From the NCBI GenBank assembly GCA_024330965.1, contig JANDJL010000020.1, forward strand, positions 1-54,879: a stretch of DNA of 54,879 nucleotides. The letters are read 5' to 3'. A program made the translations under genes and the position numbers. Source of the stretch: Nitrospira sp. Lineage in GTDB: Bacteria > Nitrospirota > Nitrospiria > Nitrospirales > Nitrospiraceae. Below, one piece after another: positions 37,485 through 46,953 of the stretch (positions are counted from its first letter, which is position 1; each line of letters opens with the position of its first letter). The notes under the pieces are model-generated. The model saw nothing but the letters and a program-made list of their open reading frames with translations. It searched no databases and was not told the DNA's origin.

Positions 37485-38180
37485 TTAGACGTTCAGCGGC
37501 AACCGCATCGGATCATTTTGGGTCATCGTCGCCTTCTCAACCCCGGCAGGCTTTTGACGGCCAAGTCTGTTCGGACGGGCGACCGCGGAAGATCGTCCGG
37601 TCTGAGTCAACGAGACAGATCCGTGAGCCACTTCCTGTGCAAGCCGCTCGATCAGACGTTGTTGTGAGAGCACGAGAGATTTTAATTCTTGCATCTGAGC
37701 AACCAGACGGACGATGTCCTGCTGCTGCTGGAGAAGATAGCTCCTCAACTCGGCCACTTCCTCCGGTTGAACCGCCGACGATCCGGCAGTCGAATGGACG
37801 GGGTCCGCTTCCGATTCGTCAGGCGTCAGCGTTACCGCGAACCGTGACGGTTTCGGCATTCCCTTTTGGTCTGCTCCTCCCTCGATCGGTTCACGTGCCT
37901 CCGCCCCGATCTCATTCGGCCCCTCGCCGGGCGCCCCTTGAAAAGCCGAGCCGGACTCTTGCTTACCCGCCGATGGTCTCAGACTCGTGACGGACGCCAA
38001 TCGCTCCGCAACCGAGCGGGCAAAGGATGCTGCCGCTTCGCCAAATTTCCCGCCTACCGGTCGCTTGACCGACCGGACAGCATCCAGTTGCTCAGGCGAT
38101 GGGATGCGGCGAATGACTTGGATCGGCTCATCATTGAATCGGCGAGACATCCGTCCGGCTCCAGACTGTTCGAAACTCAT
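37485..38180 (-). CDS. Hypothetical protein with a coiled-coil segment
   Basis: The 231-residue product has a low-complexity, mostly polar N-terminal half and a Leu/Gln-rich coiled coil at about residues 140-190 (VAELRSYLLQQQQDIVRLV). The last 40 residues are basic and flexible. I recognise no family. A GGGGAGAGG ribosome binding site supports the ATG. No signal peptide is present. Confidence 0.65.
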   Translation of the reverse strand: MSFEQSGAGRMSRRFNDEPIQVIRRIPSPEQLDAVRSVKRPVGGKFGEAAASFARSVAERLASVTSLRPSAGKQESGSAFQGAPGEGPNEIGAEAREPIEGGADQKGMPKPSRFAVTLTPDESEADPVHSTAGSSAVQPEEVAELRSYLLQQQQDIVRLVAQMQELKSLVLSQQRLIERLAQEVAHGSVSLTQTGRSSAVARPNRLGRQKPAGVEKATMTQNDPMRLPLNV

Positions 38181-38232
38181 CCGCCTCTCCCCATCGATTG
38201 ACCATACCGGTGTGGAGATGACTCAGGTGCTG

Positions 38233-38261
38233 TCTCTACTCCTGCGTGACAGCAGAGTCAA
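38233..38261 (-). promoter_or_regulatory. Promoter candidate for the coiled-coil protein gene
   Basis: TTGACT (38256-38261) and TAGAGA (38233-38238) on the minus strand are 17 bases apart, about 55 bases before the ATG at 38180. Confidence 0.35.
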
Positions 38262-38307
38262 TGGCTTTCTCTCGGACCTATCGCCCCAGGCCGCTTTTCC
38301 CCTTCCC

Positions 38308-39651
38308 TCAAAACCTGGTGACGCTCGAAAAATGAAAGCGAGGCAAGGCCATCGCCGGCGCCAACATTTTCCCCGCTTCCGGCGTCACCGCCTCCGCAGG
38401 AACCGTCGCGATGCCGACGTCCTGAAAGACACGGAGGGGACTGTCATGGAAGCGGAAATTCTTCACCGGACAGACGATGTGGCCGTTCTCCACGAGGAAC
38501 GTCCCGTCGCGCGTCATCCCAGTCAAGGTCAGATCGCGAAGATTGACGGAGCGGATGTACCAAAAATTCGTGACGAGAATGGCTCGATCGATCTGTTTCA
38601 GCAGCTCTTGCACGCTCCCGAACGAAGCTCCCTTAACGGAGAAGATCGGCGATTCCAACGTTGGGATGCTCTTGACTCCCCGCGCGCGCGCTGTAAATCG
38701 ATCGTATGCGAGTTGTTTCAAACACCCTCCCTCGATCCACTGTGAAGGTTCGCTCGGCAGTCCCTCAGCGGTAAACCCCACACCGAACAGATCGGGATGG
38801 TCCGGCACGTTGCTCAGAGCCACTCGCTTGTCCACGATTTGTTTTCCCAATTGTCCTGCAACCGGACTGGTTCCTTTGTCGTACGACTTGGCGTCGAGGG
38901 CCCAGATCAGCCAGGACCAAAGCCCAGCCACGGCGGCCGGTTCGAGCACCACGGGATAGTCCCCCGGAGGAAGGTCCTTCGCCTCGCGGCTCCGCTTGGC
39001 CTTGTCGATCGCCGCCAGGGTCCGTTCTTGAATTTTCAGATGATCGATCGAACGGTGGGCGGCGGCACTCCACCCCGTCCCGTCATCAGCCTGAACCGTC
39101 AGACTGAACTGCGCCTCGGTCCTCGTCTCGCAGCCGAATAGACCGTTGTTCGCTGCCACACCAACAGAGGCCACCGACGACGACACAATCCCCGCCGCCA
39201 TGAGATTTTCCATCCGGCAGAGGCCCATGGCCTCGTTCGCGTATTCGTGGCGGCGCACCGGTCCGTTGGTGATCGTTTCCTCTCTCGCCGTCTCCCGGAC
39301 AGGAAACGGACGGGGGTCCGGTGGCGGAAGATACTCCGGATCTTCGGGTGCCGCTCTGGCTATCCGCTCGGCCCGCGCCACCATGCCTTGAACGGCGCCG
39401 GCCGTAAAATCCGTCGTCGAAGCGGTGCCGTGTCGCCGGCCGAACGAGACGGTCACCGTCAGGAGACCGCGCCTCGTATCGACGTTTTGAATGACGCGGT
39501 TGTCAGCAAATCTCGTGGTGCCGGCTCGTTCGTCATGGAGCGTCACCACGGTATGGTCGCCCGATGAGCGGGCGAAGATCACATCGGCCAGAAAGCGAAA
39601 TTCATCCCGGCTCGTCATCTTCGGCCACGGGTTCGAGGCGAACAGGCTCAC
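38308..39651 (-). CDS. TldE/PmbA-family protein, metallopeptidase partner
   Basis: A 447-residue member of the TldD/PmbA family without the zinc motif, thus the TldE-type subunit. The GTG start at 39651 overlaps the tldD stop as GTGA, preceded by GGGGAAGGGGGA. Conserved blocks include DNRVIQNVDTRRG, YDKGTSPVAGQLGKQIVDKR and the C-terminal FLVENGHIVCPVKNFRF. TldD/TldE form a heterodimeric protease that trims unfolded or modified peptides. Confidence 0.9.
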   Translation of the reverse strand: MSLFASNPWPKMTSRDEFRFLADVIFARSSGDHTVVTLHDERAGTTRFADNRVIQNVDTRRGLLTVTVSFGRRHGTASTTDFTAGAVQGMVARAERIARAAPEDPEYLPPPDPRPFPVRETAREETITNGPVRRHEYANEAMGLCRMENLMAAGIVSSSVASVGVAANNGLFGCETRTEAQFSLTVQADDGTGWSAAAHRSIDHLKIQERTLAAIDKAKRSREAKDLPPGDYPVVLEPAAVAGLWSWLIWALDAKSYDKGTSPVAGQLGKQIVDKRVALSNVPDHPDLFGVGFTAEGLPSEPSQWIEGGCLKQLAYDRFTARARGVKSIPTLESPIFSVKGASFGSVQELLKQIDRAILVTNFWYIRSVNLRDLTLTGMTRDGTFLVENGHIVCPVKNFRFHDSPLRVFQDVGIATVPAEAVTPEAGKMLAPAMALPRFHFSSVTRF

Positions 39652-41105
39652 GATCCCCCTTCCCCTCTGATCACCTGAACCTTTCGAAACAAGGCCGGCG
39701 ACGCGGCATGGGTCATCCAGCCGGACTGGACCGGCTGTCCCTTGCCGCAGGTGATGAATCCATGTCGGCGTCGAAAGGACCGGTCCGCCACGCCCTCGCA
39801 ACTGTTCCAAAATTCAGGAGTGATGCCGTGATAGATCACGTCGCGCAGCATGTGGGTCCGCCGACCGTTTTCGATCAACCAGAAAGCGTCGCCGCCGAAT
39901 TGAAAATTGTACCGGCGTTGATCGATGCTGTACGATCCGTGGCCTTCGATGTAAATCCCGCGCTTGACGTCCGCAATCAGTTGATCGAGCGTCTGTTCGC
40001 CCGGCTCAAGGCCGATGTTGGCGATACGCACGATCGGCACACCGCCCCATCCATCCGCTCGGTTCGACCCGCGCGATCGCGTTTCGCCGATTTTTCGTGC
40101 CACTTCCCGGTTCGTGCAATAGCCGACGAAGACACCGTCACGGACGATGTCCCACTTCTGGCATTCGACTCCATCATCGTCGTAGCCCGTCGCGGCCAAC
40201 GTCCCAGGCTCCGTGTTGTCCGCCACCAGCGTGACGGGCGGGGAGCCGAATCGAAACGCGCCTCGTTTCTCAGGCGTCAGAAAACTCGTCCCCGCGTAGT
40301 TGGCCTCGTACCCGAGGGCGCGATCAAGCTCGCTGGGATGACCGCACGATTCATGGATGGTCAGCGACAAATGTTCCGGATCAAGGACCAAGTCATAGAC
40401 GCCGTCCTCGACAGCCGGCGCGCGAACCTTTTCGACGGCTTCGCGTGCCACGCGAATTGCCTCTTCCGGCCAACGGATCTCTTCAATCAATTCATAGCCA
40501 TGTCGGAGATACGGCAGGTTGAACGAGCGAGTGGCGAACCGCCCATCGAACAACGCCGTGGCGCTGATGGAGCCGTTGACGGCCAACAGGTCGAAATCGA
40601 GCACCGTGCCTTCCGTGGATTGGAACCGTTTGCGATCCCGGCACCACCAGATTTCGGCCGTGCTTCGAACAATGTCCGGCTCGTTGTGCAGCACTTCCAT
40701 CGCTTCCAGAAGCAGGCGGGTCTTTTTTTCGAGCGGGACGGCGTGCGGATCACTCCGGAAAGGAGTTGCAACCCGATCACGATGGACCGGTTCCTCGGCC
40801 AATTGCACCTTCTCGGTGGCGATCGATGCCGAGTATTTGGCAAGCTCAACGGCGAGGTCCGCCACGCGCGGGACGTCCTCCAAAGACAGGACCGAACTGG
40901 CCGCGAATCCCCAGGCACCATGGTACAGGACACGAACGCCGAACCCGTTGTCTTCGTCATCGCAAACTGATGCGATGCGGCGATCTTCACCCTTGATCCG
41001 TTCGGTGAGGCGATGCTGAATGCGGATGTCGCCGTATTCCGCACCGGATCGACGAACGCGGGCCAGAGCCAACTCGGCAAATTCATCCCAGGTTGGAGAA
41101 CCCAT
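39648..41105 (-). CDS. tldD: Zinc metallopeptidase TldD
   Basis: The catalytic subunit, 485 residues, with the family zinc motif HESCGH (HExxxH) and the late TCGKGQPVQ Cys motif. The start at 41105 is supported by GCAGGGGCATCACG. It is followed by the TldE partner with a four-base overlap. Known substrates in other bacteria include antitoxin CcdA and microcin B17 precursor; none is visible here, so the general quality-control role is most likely. Confidence 0.92.
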   Translation of the reverse strand: MGSPTWDEFAELALARVRRSGAEYGDIRIQHRLTERIKGEDRRIASVCDDEDNGFGVRVLYHGAWGFAASSVLSLEDVPRVADLAVELAKYSASIATEKVQLAEEPVHRDRVATPFRSDPHAVPLEKKTRLLLEAMEVLHNEPDIVRSTAEIWWCRDRKRFQSTEGTVLDFDLLAVNGSISATALFDGRFATRSFNLPYLRHGYELIEEIRWPEEAIRVAREAVEKVRAPAVEDGVYDLVLDPEHLSLTIHESCGHPSELDRALGYEANYAGTSFLTPEKRGAFRFGSPPVTLVADNTEPGTLAATGYDDDGVECQKWDIVRDGVFVGYCTNREVARKIGETRSRGSNRADGWGGVPIVRIANIGLEPGEQTLDQLIADVKRGIYIEGHGSYSIDQRRYNFQFGGDAFWLIENGRRTHMLRDVIYHGITPEFWNSCEGVADRSFRRRHGFITCGKGQPVQSGWMTHAASPALFRKVQVIRGEGGS

Positions 41106-41248
41106 CGTGATGCCCCTGCGCTGAACCAACGGAATAGATCAGTATACCAGGTGGGGAACGCACAGGGATGAGGAACCCCTGGTCACAACGAATCATCCGC
41201 TCTCTGCCGAAGCGTCGTACGCCCGCTCCGGCGGAAACGGAACCGGCT

Positions 41249-42799
41249 CTAGATGCTCGTCCCCGTGCGGGTGGCTTCCACGAACTGCTCGCTGGACTCA
41301 TCCAATGCCCGCCCTTTGCGGCCTTTGGCGGGAAGAATAAACAACTGCCTGGCATCGATGGTCTTGGCTTCTTGTGGAGCCGAGGGAAGCTTCATTTCGT
41401 ACGTGACGGGGCGTTGGTGGTCGGCGATCTGGAGCTTGGGATTGTAGACGCTGTTGAACTTCCAGAGCATCTTGACGAAATTGGTTTGCCCGCGCAGGAG
41501 ATGTCCCGCCGCAATCTTGGCTGTACCCTTGAGAGCGGCCCAGCCCAAATGCTTTTTATTTAAGACCTGCTGCGTCTTGACCAGTTCTTCATAGAACTCG
41601 GGCAACGGGAGTTTGGTCGGCAACACGGCATGTTGAATATCGAACAGGCGATAATCTCTCGTTTGGAACTTGCGCGATTCGGTGTGCCAACTTTCGGTGC
41701 CGGGGTAGGGCGTGTTCACACTGATGTTTACGATTTCCGGAATCTCCAGACACCACTGCCGGATGACCTCAAACCGCCGGCGATCCCAATCCGGATCGGC
41801 AATAATGTTGATGGCCACGGTGATGCCCAGGGAGCGAGCAAATTCTAGAGCTTCAAAATTCTTCCCCAGAGAGATCCGCTTGCGATGCATCTTGAGGCCC
41901 TCTTCATCAATCGCCTCGACACCCAAAAACATGTATTGGAGGCCGATCGTCTTCCAGAATTGGAAGACTTCCTTGTTCCGCAGCAATACGTCGCCGCGCG
42001 TTTCCATATAGTACTGTTTCTTGATGCCACGTCGCGCGATCGCCTCGCCAATTTCCAACCCCTGTTTCGCTTGAATGAAAGCGACGTCATCCACCAAAAA
42101 GATGCCGGGCTCTTGCACCTGCTCCAATTCCTCAACAGCCTTCTCAGTACTGACCATGCGATAGCTCCGGCCATAAAACGTCCAGGCGCTGCAGAAGGAA
42201 CAGTCCCACGGACAGCCTCGCGCGAACTCGATGGACGCGCAGGGGTCCAACACCCCGATAAAATACTTGCGCCGGTTTCTGAGCAAATCCCTCGCCGGCC
42301 GCACATCATCGAGACTTTCGACAAACTGCGCGGGCGGCCCTTCCCCGTCGAGGGTGACGACGCCGGGAACCTTCGTGATCGCCTTCCGATCGTTCGCCAC
42401 GGCTTCCAGCAGCTTGGGGGTCGAGGCTTCCCCTTCGCCTTTGAGCACGCAATCAAGCGCCCCGTTGGCGTGCTCCAAAAATTCTCGGGCCACAAACGAA
42501 GCACTGTGTCCACCGACGAAGACGAACGCGTTCGGCAGAATGGTCTTCGTCAACTTCGCCAGGTCTACCACCTCGGGTACGTTCGCCAGGTAATTGCATC
42601 CAAACGCTACGACATCCGGCTTCCAGGAACGGATGAGGGCCTCATAATCTTTCCACGTATCGGCTTGCAGATCGATCAATCGGACGTCGTGACCGGCCTG
42701 CCGGACCGCCTGGGCGACCATTTCGAGGCCGAGCGGCTCCAACCGGAGATAGATCTTCGTGTACATCAGCGGACCGGGATGCACCGCGAGGAACTTCAT
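41249..42799 (-). CDS. hpnR: B12-binding radical SAM protein, probable hopanoid C-3 methylase HpnR
   Basis: A 516-residue class B radical SAM enzyme: an N-terminal cobalamin-binding domain (MKFLAVHPGPLMYTKIYLRL ... GGHSASF) and a radical SAM core with Cys196, Cys200 and Cys203 in GCPWDCSFCSAW. The opening residues and the NYLANVPEVVDLAK string are as I remember for HpnR, which adds a methyl group at C-3 of hopanoids using SAM and methylcobalamin. Other hopanoid genes (shc, hpnP) are not in the window, so the substrate is inferred from sequence alone. Confidence 0.75.
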   Translation of the reverse strand: MKFLAVHPGPLMYTKIYLRLEPLGLEMVAQAVRQAGHDVRLIDLQADTWKDYEALIRSWKPDVVAFGCNYLANVPEVVDLAKLTKTILPNAFVFVGGHSASFVAREFLEHANGALDCVLKGEGEASTPKLLEAVANDRKAITKVPGVVTLDGEGPPAQFVESLDDVRPARDLLRNRRKYFIGVLDPCASIEFARGCPWDCSFCSAWTFYGRSYRMVSTEKAVEELEQVQEPGIFLVDDVAFIQAKQGLEIGEAIARRGIKKQYYMETRGDVLLRNKEVFQFWKTIGLQYMFLGVEAIDEEGLKMHRKRISLGKNFEALEFARSLGITVAINIIADPDWDRRRFEVIRQWCLEIPEIVNISVNTPYPGTESWHTESRKFQTRDYRLFDIQHAVLPTKLPLPEFYEELVKTQQVLNKKHLGWAALKGTAKIAAGHLLRGQTNFVKMLWKFNSVYNPKLQIADHQRPVTYEMKLPSAPQEAKTIDARQLFILPAKGRKGRALDESSEQFVEATRTGTSI

Positions 42800-43171
42800 A
42801 CCCTCAACCCTCCCTCCTCGTCGTCTGGTTTGCGTCTTGAAGCCACTACCGCCGGGGATACCGGAGGTGGATGGACACCGACCCGGCTTCCATCCTTCTG
42901 GTGAAAGACCTGATGCGGCGGTGCATTCTGACAGAACAATTGGGGAGGTTCAAGCCTGCGAGGGCAAAGGAGAGGTGCACGAGCAATGAGAAGAAATGGA
43001 GACAGTGATGTGGTCCGCGGTCTTGGCCCCTTCATGTAGGCCGATGACGTCACGACCGGCGCTGCCGCCACCGGCACGATCCGATGCACCTCCCGCTCAA
43101 TCTGTAGCAACCCGTAGCAACACCCTGTTCGGTAACGAGGCTGAGCGAAGCGTCATCGGCTTGACGCGGGT
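42800..43171. other. Intergenic stretch with no recognised feature
   Basis: The 372 bases hold no credible gene. A short direct repeat (GTAGCAAC, twice within 20 bases near 43103) is the only structure seen. The hpnR promoter should lie here, but no good hexamer pair was found. Confidence 0.5.
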
Positions 43172-43471
43172 CTAACGACGACCTTGTTCCCAGGCGCGAA
43201 AGGCCGCAAGGTCTTGAGCCAGACTTTGCAGCAAAAGCGCCAGCACGGCCAGATCGTCGATCACGCCGATGCCGGGGATGAAATCCGGCACGAGATCCAC
43301 AGGACTCAGCACATAGAGGAGAACGCCCGCCATGCTTATGAGGGTGCGAGCGGACAGGCCGGGGTAACTGCCGTTTTTCCAGGCCCTGAGGAGGCGGATG
43401 AGCAGCGGAAGGTCGTACCACAGACGGCCGATCATCCGCAGCATCGCGAACAATCTGGTGGAGATCCCCAT
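43172..43471 (-). CDS. DUF1232 (YkvA-like) membrane protein
   Basis: A 99-residue protein with two hydrophobic segments joined by LSPVDLVPDFIPGIGVIDDL, the DUF1232 signature. Members are small inner-membrane proteins of unknown function. GGGAGGCAGAGG precedes the ATG. Confidence 0.9.
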   Translation of the reverse strand: MGISTRLFAMLRMIGRLWYDLPLLIRLLRAWKNGSYPGLSARTLISMAGVLLYVLSPVDLVPDFIPGIGVIDDLAVLALLLQSLAQDLAAFRAWEQGRR

Positions 43472-43632
43472 CCTCTGCCTCCCGGATGGCGGGTTGAAAG
43501 ATTGTTGACGAGGCGTTCCGTCACCGCATCGACTAGCCTATCAAAGGCGACGGCGTTTGAAAAGCGGCCAAGGCGGACGGTCGGGCCTATGCAGGGGGCA
43601 AGAGATGACACGGATCGTACGCTGAAGCCGCC

Positions 43633-43836
43633 TCATTCTTCCGACATCCGATCGACCACACGATCCCATTCCTTAATGGCCGGCTTGACGTGGTGCTCAA
43701 GATGCGTCAGCGCCCCGTAGAGACGGCCTTCGTACTCGTCTCGCTTGGGATCGGTGTGAGACAACGATTTCAGGATTGCCACAAGGCCCAAAACCTCTTC
43801 GGACGCCTCCACGATTTCATCAATATGATTATCCAA
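43633..43836 (-). CDS. Small acidic helical protein, possibly 5'-truncated by a frameshift
   Basis: The frame gives 67 residues, strongly amphipathic helical (IVEASEEVLGLVAILKSL, LYGALTHLEHHVKPAIKEW), with no known family. It can only start with TTG (43834-43836), without a good ribosome binding site. A 25-codon frame with two ATG codons and an AAAGGA site (43906-43829) ends across this start in another frame, so the original gene may have begun there and been shifted by an indel. Downstream lies the DUF1232 gene. Confidence 0.5.
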   Translation of the reverse strand: MDNHIDEIVEASEEVLGLVAILKSLSHTDPKRDEYEGRLYGALTHLEHHVKPAIKEWDRVVDRMSEE

Positions 43837-43871
43837 ACAGAGGGCTCGAAGGCATCAGGCTCGACGGTTTT

Positions 43872-44117
43872 TCAGCGAGCACGGCCGACCTTCTTTTTTT
43901 CATCATGGCGCGTTCCTTTCTTCAACCGCCGCTCAAGATTCGACACGGTTCGCTCCCCTGCCCTAATCTCGACTTCCCAGTGCCTGATCAGGCTCCGATC
44001 AGGATGTGCCCTCTGTCGCTCAAGAGCAATCTTGATCTGGTGATCTGTAATCCGCCCTTTCAGGCTTTCGAGACGGATTCGCCGCTTCTTATTACGCCCT
44101 ATCCCACCCCAAGCGCC
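43872..44117 (-). pseudogene. Small basic helical ORF without a usual start codon
   Basis: A stop-to-stop frame of 81 codons reads like a real protein: KKRRIRLESLKGRITDHQIK, RAHPDRSLIRHWEVEIRAGE, then a Lys/Arg-rich tail. No ATG, GTG or TTG occurs in the first 55 codons; the first GTG, after GGGGAGCGAACC, would make only 24 residues. Either a rare start is used, or the 5' end is lost. It would precede the 43836 gene on the same strand. Confidence 0.4.
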
Positions 44118-44240
44118 CTACGACCACCACCGTACCGCCAACTGCAAGAAGCTGTCAATGAATCGGGCGGCATGTTCGTGCATTGGAAGGGAGCATCTTT
44201 CCGCGAATACCGACCCGGTTTTCTGTTACGCTCCTCTCCC

Positions 44241-45161
44241 ATGTTCTCACCCCTCTTGCTGTTTCTCCTTCTCTTTGTGACCGGCGTGGCGCTGCGTCTG
44301 TTCGGCCTGTTGGAGAAACGCCACGCGGAGCGGCTGGGAACGTTCGTCTTTTCCGTGACCTTGCCAGCCACGATTGTCGTCTCGTTGGACCAGGTGACGT
44401 TCTCTCCCGCAGCCTGGAAACTCCCGCTTGCCGCCTGGCTCGTGACGGTGCCGCTCGCGTCCATCGCCTGGCTCCTGGCCCGTTTCCTGAAGCTGGAACG
44501 ACCGGTGCGCGGAGGCTTTGCCTTGGCGGTCGGCTCGATCAATTCGGTCTACTTCGCGTTCCCTGTCATGTTGGCCACCTTCGGCGAAGAAGGCCTGGCG
44601 CAGGCGATCCTGTTCGATCTCGGCCAAACGACGCTCACGCTCACGGTGCTCTATCCGATGGCGCTCCGGCACGGAAGCGGCGGCGCCTCATCAACGGACA
44701 TGTTGACACGCCTTGCCGCCTCTCCACCGCTGTGGGCGTTGGCGGCGATTGTGTCCATGAAAATGAGCGGGCTCCATCTGCCGGATGGGCTCCGGTCGAT
44801 CCTGACGCCCATTCACTGGCTGACGATTCCGCTGGCGAGCCTGGTGCTCGGCCTCTCGATCAGCATCCACGCCCTGAGAAAGACCTGGCCGCTCACAAGC
44901 CTGGGCGTGGCCTTGCGCATGGGCGGGGGACTGTTGCTCGGTTGGGCGGTCGCCGCTCTGCTCGGGCTGACCGGATTGGAGCGGGCGTCGGTGTTGCTGA
45001 TCGCCGGGATGCCCTCGGCGGTGATGGCGGTGATCTATGCCGCCGAAGCCACGCTCGACGAAGACCTCGTCGCCTCGATCGTGGCCTTGTCGATCTGCTT
45101 CGGGGTGGCCCTGCTGCCCTGGCTTCCGAATCTCGCTCGGATGCTCATGGGTTCGACTTAA
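44241..45161 (+). CDS. AEC-family (auxin efflux carrier) transporter
   Basis: The 306-residue protein has about ten hydrophobic segments. The pattern LPATIVVSLDQVTFSP, GSINSVYFAFPVMLATFGEE and a C-terminal half repeating the fold match the AEC/PIN-like transporters, which move organic acids or similar anions. The start at 44241 begins directly with the first membrane helix; the frame stays open far upstream but without family sequence there, and no strong ribosome binding site is seen. Confidence 0.85.
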   Translation: MFSPLLLFLLLFVTGVALRLFGLLEKRHAERLGTFVFSVTLPATIVVSLDQVTFSPAAWKLPLAAWLVTVPLASIAWLLARFLKLERPVRGGFALAVGSINSVYFAFPVMLATFGEEGLAQAILFDLGQTTLTLTVLYPMALRHGSGGASSTDMLTRLAASPPLWALAAIVSMKMSGLHLPDGLRSILTPIHWLTIPLASLVLGLSISIHALRKTWPLTSLGVALRMGGGLLLGWAVAALLGLTGLERASVLLIAGMPSAVMAVIYAAEATLDEDLVASIVALSICFGVALLPWLPNLARMLMGST

Positions 45162-45231
45162 CGACCGGCTCCAACAGCGGCCGGGGCAGCCTGTTCCCCC
45201 ATGGTCTTTTCATCCCCGCTCGCCTACCATT

Positions 45232-45582
45232 ATGTCTATGTTGCCGCCCGATCGCACCGTACGCCAGCGCATCATTGAACTGCTGGCCGATACCCGCATG
45301 TCATCCTATCAACTCGCCCAGCGGCTCGGTATCGCGGAACGCCAGGTCGAAGAGCATCTGCCCCATATCATCAAGAGCCTGGCGCGGAACCGCATGCGGC
45401 GATTCGTCCTGGAACCAGCAACGTGCTTCGATTGCGGATTCGTGTTTCGAGGCCGCAAAAAACTGACCAGGCCGGGCCGCTGCCCCGTCTGCCGCAGTGA
45501 GGGCATTTCGGCTCCACGTTATGGAATCGACTCGGTCAAAGAACGGGCAGAACGTCTGGACAGTCACACGGCAAGTGAGTAG
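45232..45582 (+). CDS. Winged-helix/zinc-ribbon transcriptional regulator (COG3357-like)
   Basis: A 116-residue protein with an N-terminal winged helix (RQRIIELLADTRMSSYQLAQ, to about residue 60) and a zinc ribbon of two Cys pairs (CFDCGFVF and CPVCRSEG). This two-domain layout is known mostly from archaea and some bacteria as predicted regulators. It lies 70 bases after the AEC transporter. A second ATG two codons later is also possible. Confidence 0.8.
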   Translation: MSMLPPDRTVRQRIIELLADTRMSSYQLAQRLGIAERQVEEHLPHIIKSLARNRMRRFVLEPATCFDCGFVFRGRKKLTRPGRCPVCRSEGISAPRYGIDSVKERAERLDSHTASE

Positions 45583-45605
45583 GATACGCCCCGGAAGGAG
45601 CGGTC

Positions 45606-45842
45606 ATGGCTATGAGAACGATTTCCTTGATCGTCTGTGCCTTCGGTCTTCTGCTGCTCATGGGCTGTCCCGGGAACGACGCCAAGGTCCTGTTCGAAAA
45701 CGCGGCGTACGAGGAAAGTCACATGAACTATGATAACGCCAAGAAGATCTATGAGGAGATCATCGCCCGTTATCCCGAGAGCAAAGAAGCCGATATTGCA
45801 CGGGCTCGATTGGCGGAGCTGAATTCCCAAAAGACTGAGTGA
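45606..45842 (+). CDS. Small TPR-like lipoprotein
   Basis: A 78-residue lipoprotein: signal peptide with lipobox LLMGC, then one tetratricopeptide-like hairpin (HMNYDNAKKIYEEIIARYPE, EADIARARLAEL) as in the BamD/YbgF group. GGAAGGAGCGGTC precedes the ATG. It ends one base before the convergent DUF1295 gene. Confidence 0.8.
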   Translation: MAMRTISLIVCAFGLLLLMGCPGNDAKVLFENAAYEESHMNYDNAKKIYEEIIARYPESKEADIARARLAELNSQKTE

Positions 45843-45843
45843 C

Positions 45844-46656
45844 TCACGGCTTTTTGGGCGCGCCGGGAACAAACGCATTGGTGGTGAGGCGATAGGTCCG
45901 ATACTCCTCCCCGATTTTTTCCAGGGCGTCGGTCTCGTTGGGGGGAATGCCGGTCACCTTGAAGATGAGCCAGCCCATCAGGACCGGACCGAGCAAGGTA
46001 AAGGCCCATCCCGAGGCTCCTAACGTCATGACGACGTAGGACCACCAGTGCAGCCAATCAAAAAAATAGTTGGGATGGCGCGAGTAGCGCCAGAGCCCAT
46101 CGCGGCAGACACGCCCCCGGTTCGCAGGATCGGCTTGAAATCGGGCCAACTGCCGGTCGGCCCGCGCCTCGCCAGCCACCGCCACCCCCCAGATCAACAA
46201 GCCGATCAGTTCGACCACCGACGTGGGAGGACGGGGATTCCAGAGAACCACCAGAAATGGGATGGAAAACACCGCCACCGCCACCGCGTACATCTGAAAG
46301 TACAGAAACATGTTAAACCGCTCCGACGATCCCCATGACTTTCGGAGCCGTTGATAGCGGGTGTCCTCTTCTTTTCCGATCACGCGATTGACCAGCAAAT
46401 AGTGGCCCAATCGTCCGGCATACAGGACGACCAGCATCATCGTCAGCACCGTCCGTTCTATGCCGCCGATGGTCTGGACAGTGTAGCCCGCGACGACCGA
46501 GATCAGTCCCAGACAAAACCCGACTTCCGCAATTGCGGCGTTTTTGATGCGCCGTTGCACGAACCAGAGGATCACCATGACGACCATCATGGCGAAGTAC
46601 CCCTCCAGCACGAGCGGGAGCGGATTCGATTCGATCATCGCCTTGTCTGCGTCCAT
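45844..46656 (-). CDS. DUF1295 steroid-reductase-like membrane protein
   Basis: A 270-residue membrane protein with about six hydrophobic segments and the C-terminal motif GLWRYSRHPNYFFDWLHWW ... PPNETDALEKIGEEYRTY, diagnostic of the DUF1295 / 5-alpha-reductase / isoprenylcysteine methyltransferase-like group. It probably acts on a lipid or isoprenoid substrate; the reaction is unknown. The GAGGGACAG ribosome binding site fits the ATG. Confidence 0.85.
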   Translation of the reverse strand: MDADKAMIESNPLPLVLEGYFAMMVVMVILWFVQRRIKNAAIAEVGFCLGLISVVAGYTVQTIGGIERTVLTMMLVVLYAGRLGHYLLVNRVIGKEEDTRYQRLRKSWGSSERFNMFLYFQMYAVAVAVFSIPFLVVLWNPRPPTSVVELIGLLIWGVAVAGEARADRQLARFQADPANRGRVCRDGLWRYSRHPNYFFDWLHWWSYVVMTLGASGWAFTLLGPVLMGWLIFKVTGIPPNETDALEKIGEEYRTYRLTTNAFVPGAPKKP

Positions 46657-46953
46657 CTGTCCCTCGCTTCGCCGTCACCGTCCATGGATCTTCCTCGACA
46701 CCGGCGGCTCCCCTTGATGCCACAGCCCGCACGGACACCTCCGGTAGTCTTGCGTTCGCCTTAAGCCAGCCGGCAAGTTCACGGATCAGGCTTCTCTGAC
46801 CAAAACGGAGGGCGATTCTACGATGTTGGCCTGTCAGAGGGAAAGGTCCTTGTCACGGCAAGATCCCTTTCGTCAGGAGGTAGGCAGGGTGAGGGGACGG
46901 ACCAGCAGAAGGAGATTGATGCCAAACGCCACGATGCGCGGAGTGGTTCGCAA

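Noticed and set aside
39564..40970. 468-codon plus-strand open frame inside tldD
   Set aside because: Antisense shadow; the minus strand has clear TldD motifs including HESCGH.
38308..42799. TldD/TldE plus radical SAM protein as a peptide-modification (RiPP) cluster
   Set aside because: The radical SAM protein looks like HpnR, and no precursor peptide, RRE domain or exporter is nearby.
43776..44240. N-terminal extension of the AEC transporter
   Set aside because: The frame is open but the sequence is Pro-rich and unlike the family; the transporter starts naturally at 44241.
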